Source: Paracoccaceae bacterium (GTDB lineage Bacteria; Pseudomonadota; Alphaproteobacteria; Rhodobacterales; Rhodobacteraceae). Taken from it: a stretch of DNA of 64,000 nucleotides. The DNA lies in contig JAMWZC010000002.1 of NCBI GenBank assembly GCA_024304985.1, positions 62,001 through 126,000 of the forward strand. The letters are read 5' to 3'. Shown here in pieces: positions 17,313 to 25,550 of this stretch. Position 1 is the stretch's first letter; every line of letters begins with the position of its first letter. The notes below the pieces were generated by a model, which saw only the letters and a program-made list of their open reading frames with translations, was not told where the DNA came from and searched no databases. The translations under genes were made by a program, and so were the position numbers.

Positions 17313-18379
17313 TCCTGGTCGTCAATGCCGGGTCCAGCTCGATCAAGGTCGAGGTGTTCGACAGGGATCTGGTGTCGCTTTGCCATGCGGCTGTGTCCGA
17401 GATCGGCAGTGCCTCAGCCCGGTTGCGGATAGGTGACCGAGCCGAGGCCGTGCTTGCTGCGGATCACGGGTCGGCACTGGCGCATCTGCTTGGGGCTTTG
17501 TCCGGAGAGGGTATCACGCTGGACCGCTTGACGGCTGCGGCGCATCGGATCGTGCATGGTGGCGCGGATCTGACGGCCCCCGCCCGGCTGACGCCGGAGG
17601 TGTTGGACAAAGTGGCCGCCTGCAATGATCTGGCGCCGCTTCACAACCCGCATAACCTGTCGGGAATCGCAGCCTTGATGCGGCTGGCCCCGGATCTGCC
17701 GCAATTCGCCAGCTTTGATACGGCTTTTCACGCAACGAATCCAACGCTGGCCGTGACCTATGCCATTCCGAAGGCCGAGCGTGACAAAGGCATCCGGCGC
17801 TATGGCTTTCACGGGCTGAGCTATGCGGGACTGGTCGAGAAGCTGCGCCCGGCCATGCCGGGGCGCTTGCTGGCGCTGCATCTGGGCAACGGCGCCAGTC
17901 TTTGCGCGATCGTTGAGGGGCGCTCGGTTGCGACCTCGATGGGGTATTCGCCGCTGGATGGTTTGGTGATGGGCAGCCGTGCGGGAAGTATCGACGGGAT
18001 GGCGGTGCTGCGGATGGCTGCGGATCACGGGATCGAGGGGGCGGCACATCTGTTGAATCATGACAGCGGGTTGCGCGCGGTTGGCGGCACAAATGACATG
18101 GCAGAGCTTCTCGCCACCGATACGGAGCGGGCACGCTTTGCGGTGGATCATTTCTGCTATTGGGCCGCGCGGCAGGCGGGATCGGCCATTGTCGCCATGG
18201 GCGGTCTGGACGCCATCGCCTTCACGGGTGGCATTGGCGAGAATGCAGGGGCGGTGCGTGACAAGATCGTTGCGCATCTTGCCTGTTTCGGGCCGGTGCC
18301 CGTCCATATCGTGCCTGCGGATGAGGAACGGCAGATCGCACGCGATGCCCTGTCGCTGATGCAGGGGGTGACGGCATGA
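17309..18379 (+). CDS. ackA: Acetate kinase (short form)
   Basis: Interconverts acetyl phosphate plus ADP with acetate plus ATP. ASKHA-fold motifs are clear: VVNAGSSSIKVEVF at residues 4-17, GFHGLSY, LGNGASLCAI and AFTGGIGENAG near the C terminus. At 356 residues it is about 40 shorter than the classical enzyme. Its ATG overlaps the pta stop (ATGA), and its own stop overlaps the soeA start in the same way, so it sits inside a coupled polycistron running from pta into sulfite oxidation. Propionate kinase activity cannot be excluded. Confidence 0.92.
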   Translation: MILVVNAGSSSIKVEVFDRDLVSLCHAAVSEIGSASARLRIGDRAEAVLAADHGSALAHLLGALSGEGITLDRLTAAAHRIVHGGADLTAPARLTPEVLDKVAACNDLAPLHNPHNLSGIAALMRLAPDLPQFASFDTAFHATNPTLAVTYAIPKAERDKGIRRYGFHGLSYAGLVEKLRPAMPGRLLALHLGNGASLCAIVEGRSVATSMGYSPLDGLVMGSRAGSIDGMAVLRMAADHGIEGAAHLLNHDSGLRAVGGTNDMAELLATDTERARFAVDHFCYWAARQAGSAIVAMGGLDAIAFTGGIGENAGAVRDKIVAHLACFGPVPVHIVPADEERQIARDALSLMQGVTA

Positions 18380-21198
18380 CCCAACCATATCTGGACACTT
18401 CTCCCCCTGTATCGGACGAGATCCGCAAGACCACCTGCTACATGTGCGCCTGCCGTTGCGGGATCAACGTGCACATGAAAGGAGACAAGGTCGCCTATAT
18501 CGAAGGCAACCGCGATCATCCTGTGAACAAGGGTGTTCTCTGTGCCAAGGGCTCGGCCGGGATCATGCAGGTCAACGCACCTTCGCGACTGCGCGCGCCG
18601 TTAAAGCGGGTTGGGCCGCGCGGATCCGGGCAGTTCGAAGAGATCAGCTGGGACGAGGCGCTGGCGCTCGCGGTATCGTGGTTGAAGCCATTGCGCGAAA
18701 CCGCCCCCGAAAAGCTGGCCTTCTTTACCGGGCGGGATCAGTCCCAAAGCTTCACCGGTTGGTGGGCGCAGCAATTCGGCACGCCCAACTTCGCGGCCCA
18801 TGGCGGGTTTTGCAGCGTCAACATGGCGGCGGCGGGCATCTACACGATGGGCGGGGCCTTCTGGGAGTTCGGCCAGCCCGATTGGGAGCATACGAAGCTG
18901 TTCATCCTGTTCGGCGTAGCCGAGGATCATGACAGCAACCCGATCAAGATGGGGATCGGCAAGCTCAAGGCGCGCGGGGCGCGGATCGTGGGGGTCAATC
19001 CGATCCGGTCTGGTTACAACGCCGTGGCCGATGACTGGCTGGGGATCACTCCGGGCACTGACGGGCTGCTGATTCTGTCGCTGGCGCATGAGTTGCTGCG
19101 CGCGGGCAAAATCGACGTGGATTACCTGTCGCGCTATACCAATGCTCCCGTTCTGGTGAATGGCGATCCGAAATCGCCGGAATACGGGCTTTTCCTGCGC
19201 GATGACGCGGGCAAGCCCTTGGTCATCGACCGGGCCACTGGCAAGCTGACCGCCTTCGATCAACCCGGCGTGCGCCCCGATCTGGCGGCAAGCCACCGCC
19301 ATGCGGGTGAAACCCATCGGCCGGTGATGCATCTGCTGGCCGAACGGTATCTTGATCCGCAATATGCGCCCGAGGCCGTAGCGGCACGTACCGGAATTGC
19401 CGCGGCCAAAATCCGCGCCCTGGCAGCACAGATTGCGCATGCCGCCTTTGACGCACCCGTCGTACTGGAGCGGCAATGGACCGATTTCCGGGGCGAGAGT
19501 CATGAAACCATGGTGGGCCGCCCCGTCGCCTTTCACGCGATGCGGGGGATCTCGGCCCATTCCAACGGGTTCCAGACCGCCCGCGCGCTGCATATGTTGC
19601 AAATCCTGCTCGGGGCGGTGGAAACCCCCGGCGGGATGCGCTTCAAGCCACCCTATCCCAAGCCTGCGACCGCCCATCCCAAGCCGCATTGCAAGGTGAC
19701 GCCCGGCGCGCCGCTGGATGGGCCGCATCTGGGCTATGTGCAAGGGCCGGATGACCTGTGCCTCAAGGATGACGGCACGCCTGCGCGGATCGACAAGGCG
19801 TTCACATGGGAAAACCCCATGTCGGCCCATGGGTTGATGCATATGGTCATCAGCAATGCCCATGCCGGCGATCCCTACCGGATCGACACGCTGTTTCTGT
19901 ATATGGCGAATATGTCGTGGAATTCGTCCATGAACACGGGCGGCGTCATCAAGATGCTGACCGATACGGACGAGAACGGCGATTATGTGATCCCGCGCAT
20001 CATCTATTCCGATGCCTATAGTTCCGAGATGGTCGCCTATGCCGATCTGATCCTGCCCGACACGACCTATTTGGAGCGGCATGACTGCATCAGCCTTCTG
20101 GATCGCCCGATTTCCGAGGCCGATGGCGCCGGGGATGCAATCCGCTGGCCGGTGGTTCAGCCTGACCGAGATGTGCGCGGGTTCCAGTCGGTGCTGCTGG
20201 ATCTGGGGGCACGGTTGAACCTGCCGGGTATGGTGAACCCGGATGGCAGCGCGCGGTATGCCGATTACGCCGACTATATCGTGAACCACGAACGCAAGCC
20301 CGGCGTCGGTCCTTTGGCCGGGTGGCGCACAGGCGAAAAGGGTCTGACCCATGGGCGCGGCATGCCCAACGCGGCGCAACTGGATGAATACATCCGCAAC
20401 GGCGGCTTCTTTGTGGCGCATGTGCCGGAAGATGCCGCCTATTTCAAACCGTGGAACCGCGCCTATCAGGATTGGGCCGTGGGCATGGGCTTTTACGACA
20501 AGCCCGAACCCTATCTGTTCCAGCTTTACGTCGAGCCGCTGCGGCGGTTCCAACTTGCAGCCGATGGACATGGGACACGCCAACCGCCCGACCATCTACG
20601 CCAGCGGATCAAGGCGACGCTTGACCCACTACCCGTCTGGTATGCCGCGCTGGAAGACGGCCATGCCGACCCTGAGGAATTCCCGATCCATGCCCTGACG
20701 CAGCGCCCAATGGCGATGTATCACTCATGGGGCACGCAGAACGCATGGCTCCGCCAGATCCACGGGGTTAACCCACTTTATGTGCCGACAAAGCTCTGGG
20801 TGCAGCATGGCTTTGCCGAGGGGGATTGGGCGCAGGTGACCTCGGCGCATGGGGTGATCACTGTGCCAGTCTCGCATATGGCGGCGCTGAACGAGAACAC
20901 GGTCTGGACGTGGAATGCCATCGGCAAACGCAAAGGTGCATGGGCACTGGATGAAGAGGCACAGGAAGGCGAGAAGGGGTTTCTGTTGAACCATCTGATC
21001 CACGAATTGCTGCCGCCGCGCGGGGATGGGTTGCGCTGGTCGAATTCCGATCCAGTCACAGGGCAGGCAGCGTGGTTCGATCTGCGCGTGAAGATCGAGA
21101 AGGTGCCCGCCCCGGCGCGAAGTCAGCCTGCCTATCCTGCGATCAAGTCTCCTGTCGGAAAGGGTCCGGATTCAATGGCATGGAAGGTCAGTCGATGA
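18376..21198 (+). CDS. soeA: Sulfite dehydrogenase (quinone), molybdopterin subunit SoeA
   Basis: A 940-residue molybdenum oxidoreductase of the DMSO reductase superfamily. The N-terminal [4Fe-4S] site has Cys21, Cys24, Cys28 and Cys56; a C-terminal MoCo dinucleotide-binding domain follows (MAMYHSWGTQNAW region). There is no Tat signal, so the catalytic subunit should face the cytoplasm, as known for SoeABC, unlike periplasmic SorAB. It starts in a 4-nt overlap with ackA and is followed by a ferredoxin subunit and an NrfD-like anchor. Sulfite is the inferred substrate because Xsc releases it; polysulfide or thiosulfate reductase is the main alternative. Confidence 0.85.
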   Translation: MTQPYLDTSPPVSDEIRKTTCYMCACRCGINVHMKGDKVAYIEGNRDHPVNKGVLCAKGSAGIMQVNAPSRLRAPLKRVGPRGSGQFEEISWDEALALAVSWLKPLRETAPEKLAFFTGRDQSQSFTGWWAQQFGTPNFAAHGGFCSVNMAAAGIYTMGGAFWEFGQPDWEHTKLFILFGVAEDHDSNPIKMGIGKLKARGARIVGVNPIRSGYNAVADDWLGITPGTDGLLILSLAHELLRAGKIDVDYLSRYTNAPVLVNGDPKSPEYGLFLRDDAGKPLVIDRATGKLTAFDQPGVRPDLAASHRHAGETHRPVMHLLAERYLDPQYAPEAVAARTGIAAAKIRALAAQIAHAAFDAPVVLERQWTDFRGESHETMVGRPVAFHAMRGISAHSNGFQTARALHMLQILLGAVETPGGMRFKPPYPKPATAHPKPHCKVTPGAPLDGPHLGYVQGPDDLCLKDDGTPARIDKAFTWENPMSAHGLMHMVISNAHAGDPYRIDTLFLYMANMSWNSSMNTGGVIKMLTDTDENGDYVIPRIIYSDAYSSEMVAYADLILPDTTYLERHDCISLLDRPISEADGAGDAIRWPVVQPDRDVRGFQSVLLDLGARLNLPGMVNPDGSARYADYADYIVNHERKPGVGPLAGWRTGEKGLTHGRGMPNAAQLDEYIRNGGFFVAHVPEDAAYFKPWNRAYQDWAVGMGFYDKPEPYLFQLYVEPLRRFQLAADGHGTRQPPDHLRQRIKATLDPLPVWYAALEDGHADPEEFPIHALTQRPMAMYHSWGTQNAWLRQIHGVNPLYVPTKLWVQHGFAEGDWAQVTSAHGVITVPVSHMAALNENTVWTWNAIGKRKGAWALDEEAQEGEKGFLLNHLIHELLPPRGDGLRWSNSDPVTGQAAWFDLRVKIEKVPAPARSQPAYPAIKSPVGKGPDSMAWKVSR

Positions 21199-21344
21199 GT
21201 CCCCAGCAGCGCACCCTTTTGTTGATCGCGGTTTTTGTTGCTTTGATCATCGGCAGTTTCATCTGGTTCATCGCCACGTGGGATCCGGCACAGGAGCAGC
21301 CCGTATCAACCATAATCGAACCGGATGAGGTGCGTCAGGTATGA
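21195..21344 (+). CDS. Single-span 49-residue membrane protein within the soe operon
   Basis: A tiny ORF fills exactly the space between soeA and soeB. Its ATG overlaps the soeA stop by 4 nt and its stop overlaps the soeB ATG by 4 nt. The product has one strong membrane helix (about residues 8-28, LLLIAVFVALIIGSFIWFI) and an acidic tail ending IIEPDEVRQV. The interlocked overlaps argue strongly that it is translated. I do not recognise a family. It may help assemble or anchor the sulfite dehydrogenase. Confidence 0.8.
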   Translation: MSPQQRTLLLIAVFVALIIGSFIWFIATWDPAQEQPVSTIIEPDEVRQV

Positions 21345-22096
21345 CCACCCTGCCCTCTCATACCGAGCGCAAGCTGGGGCTGGTCATTGACCTTGATACC
21401 TGCGTCGGCTGTCACGCCTGTGTGGTGTCCTGCAAGGGGTGGAACACCGAAAACTACGGCGCGCCTCTGTCGGATCAGGACCCCTACGGGGCCGAACCAT
21501 CCGGCACCTTTCTGAATCGGGTGCACAGCTATGAGGTGCAGCCCGCATCGGGCGCGGCGCAACTGGTGCATTTCCCGAAATCCTGTCTGCATTGCGACAA
21601 TGCCCCTTGCGTGACGGTCTGTCCCACGGGTGCAAGCTACAAGCGTCAGGAGGACGGCATCGTTCTGGTAAACGAGGATGCCTGCATCGGATGCGGTCTA
21701 TGCGCCTGGGCCTGCCCTTATGGCGCGCGCGAGATGGATATGGCGGCCAAGGTGATGAAAAAATGCACTCTTTGCGTCGACAGAATTTATAATGTGAACC
21801 TGCCAGAGGAGGACCGCGTGCCCGCTTGTGTGCGGACCTGTCCCAGCAATGCGCGCCATTTCGGGGATCTGGCCGACCCAAACAGCGATGTCAGCCAATT
21901 GGTCGCGGCACGCGGTGGAATGGACCTGATGCCGGAGCAGGGCACAGCTCCCGTGAACAAGTACCTGCCGCCCCGGATCAAGGACAGGCTGGACCGGGCG
22001 GAGGAGATCGATATCCTAGCCCCCTTCCTTGAACCCGTAACAGATCAGCCCAAGGGTTTCCTTGGTTGGCTGGACAAGGCATTGGACAGGTTCTGA
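21341..22096 (+). CDS. soeB: Sulfite dehydrogenase iron-sulfur subunit SoeB
   Basis: A 251-residue electron-transfer subunit with four cysteine clusters of the DmsB/PhsB type: CVGCHACVVSC near residue 20, CLHCDNAPCVTVC near 82, CIGCGLCAWAC near 115, and CTLC with CVRTC near 145-165. This predicts four [4Fe-4S] clusters that pass electrons from the molybdenum site of SoeA to quinone at SoeC. It overlaps the small membrane protein upstream by 4 nt, and its stop is 1 nt from the soeC start. Confidence 0.9.
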   Translation: MTTLPSHTERKLGLVIDLDTCVGCHACVVSCKGWNTENYGAPLSDQDPYGAEPSGTFLNRVHSYEVQPASGAAQLVHFPKSCLHCDNAPCVTVCPTGASYKRQEDGIVLVNEDACIGCGLCAWACPYGAREMDMAAKVMKKCTLCVDRIYNVNLPEEDRVPACVRTCPSNARHFGDLADPNSDVSQLVAARGGMDLMPEQGTAPVNKYLPPRIKDRLDRAEEIDILAPFLEPVTDQPKGFLGWLDKALDRF

Positions 22097-22097
22097 C

Positions 22098-22970
22098 ATG
22101 CATCCCGCACCGTCCATCATTGCCTTCACAACCCTGTCCGGTCTGGGCTTTGGCCTGATGGTCTGGCTGGGGCTGGGAATGCCAGGATCAACCGGGCTGG
22201 TGGCCTTTGTGTTCTTCGCGATCGCCTATGCTTTGGCGGGGGGCGGGCTGATCGCGTCGGCCTTTCATCTGGGGCATCCCGAGCGCGGGCTGCTGGCCTT
22301 TACGCAGTGGCGGTCAAGCTGGCTAAGCCGCGAGGCAGTGCTGTCTGTGGCCACGCTTGGCGTGATGGGGGTTTATGCCATCGGACGGATCTTCTTTGCT
22401 GCCGATTGGGTGCTTCTGGGCTGGTTGGGTGGCGCGCTGGCGCTGGGCACGGTTTTGGCGACCTCGATGATTTACGCGCAGATGAAAACTGTGCCGCGAT
22501 GGCGCAGCCCACTGACGCCTGCACTGTTCCTGTTGTTGTCGCTGGCTGGAGGCGCGCTGTTGGCCGGGCAGGTCAGTTGGGCGCTGATCCTGCTGGCCCT
22601 CTCGGCCGTCCTTCAACTGGCGTGGTGGCGGCAGGGCGACCACGCCTTTGCTGCGTCAGGCACGACAATGGCCAGCGCCACGGGGCTGGGTCCTATCGGG
22701 CAGGTGCGCGCCTTCGAGCCGCCCCATACTGGGCCAAATTATCTGCTGCGCGAGATGGTGCATATCGTGGGACGCAAACATGCGCTGAAGCTGCGGGTGA
22801 TCGCATTTGGACTTGGTTATGTCCTGCCGATTGCGTTTCTTCTGGCACCATTCAGCCATGTCATGGGGATGCTGGCCGTGATCAGCCATATCACCGGCAT
22901 TCTTGCCTCGCGCTGGTTGTTCTTTGCCGAGGCCGAACATGTGGTCGGCCTCTATTACGGCAAGCGCTGA
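22098..22970 (+). CDS. soeC: Sulfite dehydrogenase membrane anchor SoeC
   Basis: A 290-residue integral membrane protein with about eight helices, in the DmsC/NrfD-like anchor family. The conserved loop FHLGHPERGLLAFTQWRSSWLSRE (about residues 56-79) and the second loop TGPNYLLREMVHIVGRKHA are typical of quinone-interacting anchors. The ATG at 22098 comes 1 nt after the soeB stop; an in-frame upstream extension inside soeB is rejected. It ends the taurine-to-sulfate gene series and is convergent with the DUF1523 gene, stop to stop. Confidence 0.88.
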   Translation: MHPAPSIIAFTTLSGLGFGLMVWLGLGMPGSTGLVAFVFFAIAYALAGGGLIASAFHLGHPERGLLAFTQWRSSWLSREAVLSVATLGVMGVYAIGRIFFAADWVLLGWLGGALALGTVLATSMIYAQMKTVPRWRSPLTPALFLLLSLAGGALLAGQVSWALILLALSAVLQLAWWRQGDHAFAASGTTMASATGLGPIGQVRAFEPPHTGPNYLLREMVHIVGRKHALKLRVIAFGLGYVLPIAFLLAPFSHVMGMLAVISHITGILASRWLFFAEAEHVVGLYYGKR

Positions 22971-23636
22971 TCAGCGGGCGGGGGTCTTGCCGCGCACGCC
23001 ATCCCACCAGCGGCGGACCTTGCCACGTCTGTCAATGACGTGATCAGTCGCTGCTTCAAAGCTATCACCGATATCTTCCAGCACGGGATCAATGCGGGCC
23101 TGACGGAAGCGCCGCCAGCGGACCCAGATCGCCCAGAACACAGCCGCCAGAAGCGTCAGGATCGTGATGTTGATCCACGGGATGTTCGTCACATCGGGGC
23201 TGTCCACGCGCCAGATCTTGATCGCGTTGGGATAGATCGACAGAAATTCGTTGCGCCAGCCATAGTGGCGGATCACCACCCATTGCGCCTGCTGGCCGCT
23301 GGTCGAACGGCTTTCCAGATCCGCCGCCTGCGCCTGCAGGTTTGAGGTGTTGAACTTGAAATAGGGCGGCCAGCCCCAGCCGGTATCCTCGTTCCGATAG
23401 ATCATCGGGCGGTCATTGGTGCGGAAAGTCTGAATGAAGAATACATCGCGATTCTGCGCATTCACGGCATCGCCAGTGGGCGCATTGGCCCAGAAGATCG
23501 AATTCTCGCCGAAATCGATCCGCTCAAGATAGGTGTCGGTGATGCGCACGACATCGTGCTGCGGAAGGGTGTAGTGAAGAAAAGCGGCGATAAGCAGCCA
23601 GAAGGTGCCGATAAACGTCCATTTCACATAGGCCAT
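22971..23636 (-). CDS. DUF1523 family membrane protein
   Basis: A 221-residue protein of unknown function, family DUF1523, common in Rhodobacteraceae. It has an N-terminal membrane helix (residues about 6-24), an extracytoplasmic part rich in Trp and Asn (ENSIFWANAPTGDAVNAQNRDVF), a second helix (about 154-172) and a basic cytoplasmic tail. Nothing shows an enzymatic site. It is 19 bp downstream of another small membrane protein gene on the same strand, probably one transcript. Confidence 0.8.
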   Translation of the reverse strand: MAYVKWTFIGTFWLLIAAFLHYTLPQHDVVRITDTYLERIDFGENSIFWANAPTGDAVNAQNRDVFFIQTFRTNDRPMIYRNEDTGWGWPPYFKFNTSNLQAQAADLESRSTSGQQAQWVVIRHYGWRNEFLSIYPNAIKIWRVDSPDVTNIPWINITILTLLAAVFWAIWVRWRRFRQARIDPVLEDIGDSFEAATDHVIDRRGKVRRWWDGVRGKTPAR

Positions 23637-23655
23637 GTTCCCGTCCCCTTCGCGG

Positions 23656-23925
23656 TCAGTGGAAGTTCACCAGATAGATCACCACGGCAATACCCACAAC
23701 AGGCACGATATAGACGCCCCAAAGCAGTTTGCGCCTGAGCGAGCGGTCGTAGATTTTCAATCCGCGCTGGACAAATGCCTCTCTGTCGCCACGGCGGATA
23801 TCCTCGTCCCATTTGCGGCGCAGCTTGGTGCGGCGAACAGACCGGGAATAGAAGGACAGCGAGACATAAATCACGGTAAGGACGATGAACCCCACGATGA
23901 TCAATCGCGCCAATGCCAGAACCAT
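23656..23925 (-). CDS. Small two-helix membrane protein
   Basis: An 89-residue protein with helices at about residues 5-25 and 67-86, joined by a highly charged cytoplasmic loop (RRTKLRRKWDEDIRRGDREAF). I recognise no named domain. The gene lies 19 bp upstream of the DUF1523 gene and probably forms a two-gene operon with it. The upstream region shared with the divergent cupin gene contains a perfect 8-bp inverted repeat. Confidence 0.75.
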   Translation of the reverse strand: MVLALARLIIVGFIVLTVIYVSLSFYSRSVRRTKLRRKWDEDIRRGDREAFVQRGLKIYDRSLRRKLLWGVYIVPVVGIAVVIYLVNFH

Positions 23926-23980
23926 TCCCGAAATCTCCTTGCTGTGCGGCCATCATGCCCCATGCGGGCGGGCCATGCAC

Positions 23981-24010
23981 TTGCCAATTGAAAATGTGGG
24001 CCATTGGCAA
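23981..24010. promoter_or_regulatory. Inverted repeat in a divergent promoter region
   Basis: TTGCCAAT (23981-23988) and ATTGGCAA (24003-24010) form a perfect 8-bp inverted repeat with a 14-bp spacer. It lies between the small membrane protein gene and the cupin gene. A dimeric regulator site is plausible; no regulator gene adjoins it. Confidence 0.5.
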
Positions 24011-24102
24011 AGGTTTCAAGCCTTTGGATTGTTTGCCGCTTCTCGCTTGCGGACGACGCGCCTCGCGCATTAGCCTGCGCGCAACCCGCGAAGGAGGTAG
24101 CG

Positions 24103-24444
24103 ATGCCCGATCTGTTTTTCCCCGTCATGCCATCTGGCAACGCCGAGGTCGAGCGTCCCGCCCCTGATCGTGTGATTGCCGGTGATCCGGTCTTTACCTC
24201 ATGGACGCTGGAGGATCGCGACGGGCTCTACTGCGGGATCTGGGAATCCACACAGGGCGCGTGGCGCGTATCCTATGACGAATGGGAATATTGCCGCATC
24301 CTGTCAGGTGTCAGCATCCTGACCGAGGAGGGCGGCACGCCGATTACCCTGCGTGCAGGCGACAGTTTCGTATTGCGTCCCGGCTTTCGAGGGGTTTGGG
24401 AGGTTGTGGAAACCACCCGCAAGGACTTCGTGATCCGGCTCTAA
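24103..24444 (+). CDS. Cupin-fold protein, DUF861 type
   Basis: A 113-residue single cupin domain of the ureidoglycolate-hydrolase-like (Cupin_3, DUF861) type: a GIWESTQGAWRVSYDEWEY strand, then ILSGVSILTEEGG, and LRAGDSFVLRPGFRGVWEVVE. The start at 24103 is fixed by an excellent ribosome site (AAGGAGG) 5 bases upstream; an open frame 33 codons longer is not conserved. The role is unknown. Such cupins often accompany amino acid or purine catabolism genes; here a P1 peptidase follows 46 bp later on the same strand. Confidence 0.87.
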   Translation: MPDLFFPVMPSGNAEVERPAPDRVIAGDPVFTSWTLEDRDGLYCGIWESTQGAWRVSYDEWEYCRILSGVSILTEEGGTPITLRAGDSFVLRPGFRGVWEVVETTRKDFVIRL

Positions 24445-24490
24445 CACAGCCTGTTTTGTGCAGATCGCTCCCTCGACTGGAAAGGCCGAC

Positions 24491-25495
24491 ATGACTGTCA
24501 CCACACGCACCGGGCCGTTGAACCTGATCACCGATGTCGTGGGGCTCAGGGTTGGCAACGCCACCGATCTGACGGTCAAAAGCGGAACGACCGTTCTTGT
24601 TGCAGATGCCCCCTTCACGGCCGGTGTGCATGTGATGGGTGGCGCTCCCGGCACGCGCGAAACGGATCTGCTGGCTCCGGACAAGACCGTGCAGCAGGTG
24701 GACGCGCTGGTTTTGTCAGGTGGGTCCGCATTCGGCCTTGATGCCGCGTCAGGGGTGGCGGATGCCCTGCGGCAGATGGGGCGGGGTTTCCGCGTTGGCG
24801 CGCAAATTGTGCCCATCGTGCCCGCGGCGATCCTGTTCGATCTGAACAATGGCGGTGCCAAGGAATGGGAGCAAAATCCCTACAATGCGCTTGGCCGTCA
24901 GGCGCTGGCCAATGCGGCGACGTCTTTCGACATCGGCAGTATTGGCGCAGGGGCGGGCACGATCACCGCCAACCTGCGCGGCGGGTTGGGATCTGCGTCA
25001 GTCGTGCTGCCCTCCGGCCACACGGTCGGCGCACTGGTTGCGGTCAATGCTCTGGGGTCGGCCACAGTTGGGGAAGGTGCGCATTTCTGGGCCGCTCCTT
25101 TCGAGATGGGCGATGAGTTCGGCGGGCATGGCGTGGCGCATCACTACCCCGATCCCCATATTGCCGTGACCAAAATTGCCAGCCATGCCAATACCACCAT
25201 CGGGATCGTCGCCACGGATGCCGATTTGACTCAGGCGCAGTGCACGCGCATGGCGACCGCCGCCCACGACGGTTTCGCCCGTGCGATGGTGCCTGCGCAT
25301 ACACCGATGGATGGCGATCTGATCTTCGCCGTCTCGACCGGAGCGCGGCCTTTGGGGCACCCGATCATCGACACGCTGGATCTGGGCCATGCCGCCGCCA
25401 CCTGCATGGCGCGGGCCATCGCGCGCGCGATCTTCGCTGCCGCAACCTTGCCGGGCGATGTCAAACCCAGTTGGCAGGCCCGCCACGGCAAATAG
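24491..25495 (+). CDS. P1-family (S58) aminopeptidase, DmpA-like
   Basis: A 334-residue Ntn-hydrolase that cleaves itself to expose an N-terminal nucleophile and releases N-terminal residues or beta-amino acids from small peptides. The autoprocessing point is predicted between Asn234 and Thr235 in SHANTTIGIVATDADL. The GGSAFGLDAASGV segment near residues 77-89 is also family-typical. I take the ATG at 24491, with GGAAAGG upstream, over a GTG at 24458 that adds an unconserved tail. Probably transcribed with the cupin gene. Substrate undetermined. Confidence 0.9.
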   Translation: MTVTTRTGPLNLITDVVGLRVGNATDLTVKSGTTVLVADAPFTAGVHVMGGAPGTRETDLLAPDKTVQQVDALVLSGGSAFGLDAASGVADALRQMGRGFRVGAQIVPIVPAAILFDLNNGGAKEWEQNPYNALGRQALANAATSFDIGSIGAGAGTITANLRGGLGSASVVLPSGHTVGALVAVNALGSATVGEGAHFWAAPFEMGDEFGGHGVAHHYPDPHIAVTKIASHANTTIGIVATDADLTQAQCTRMATAAHDGFARAMVPAHTPMDGDLIFAVSTGARPLGHPIIDTLDLGHAAATCMARAIARAIFAAATLPGDVKPSWQARHGK

Positions 25496-25550
25496 CCGGA
25501 TCAAGCCGCCTCTTCATCTTGGCAGAACTCCTCAGAGCACCAAAGCGCGC

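Noticed and set aside
18601-20595. A 664-codon open frame antisense to soeA
   Set aside because: Composition (rich in His, Arg, Gly, Gln) is that of a GC-rich shadow frame and it resembles no family; soeA on the other strand is certain.
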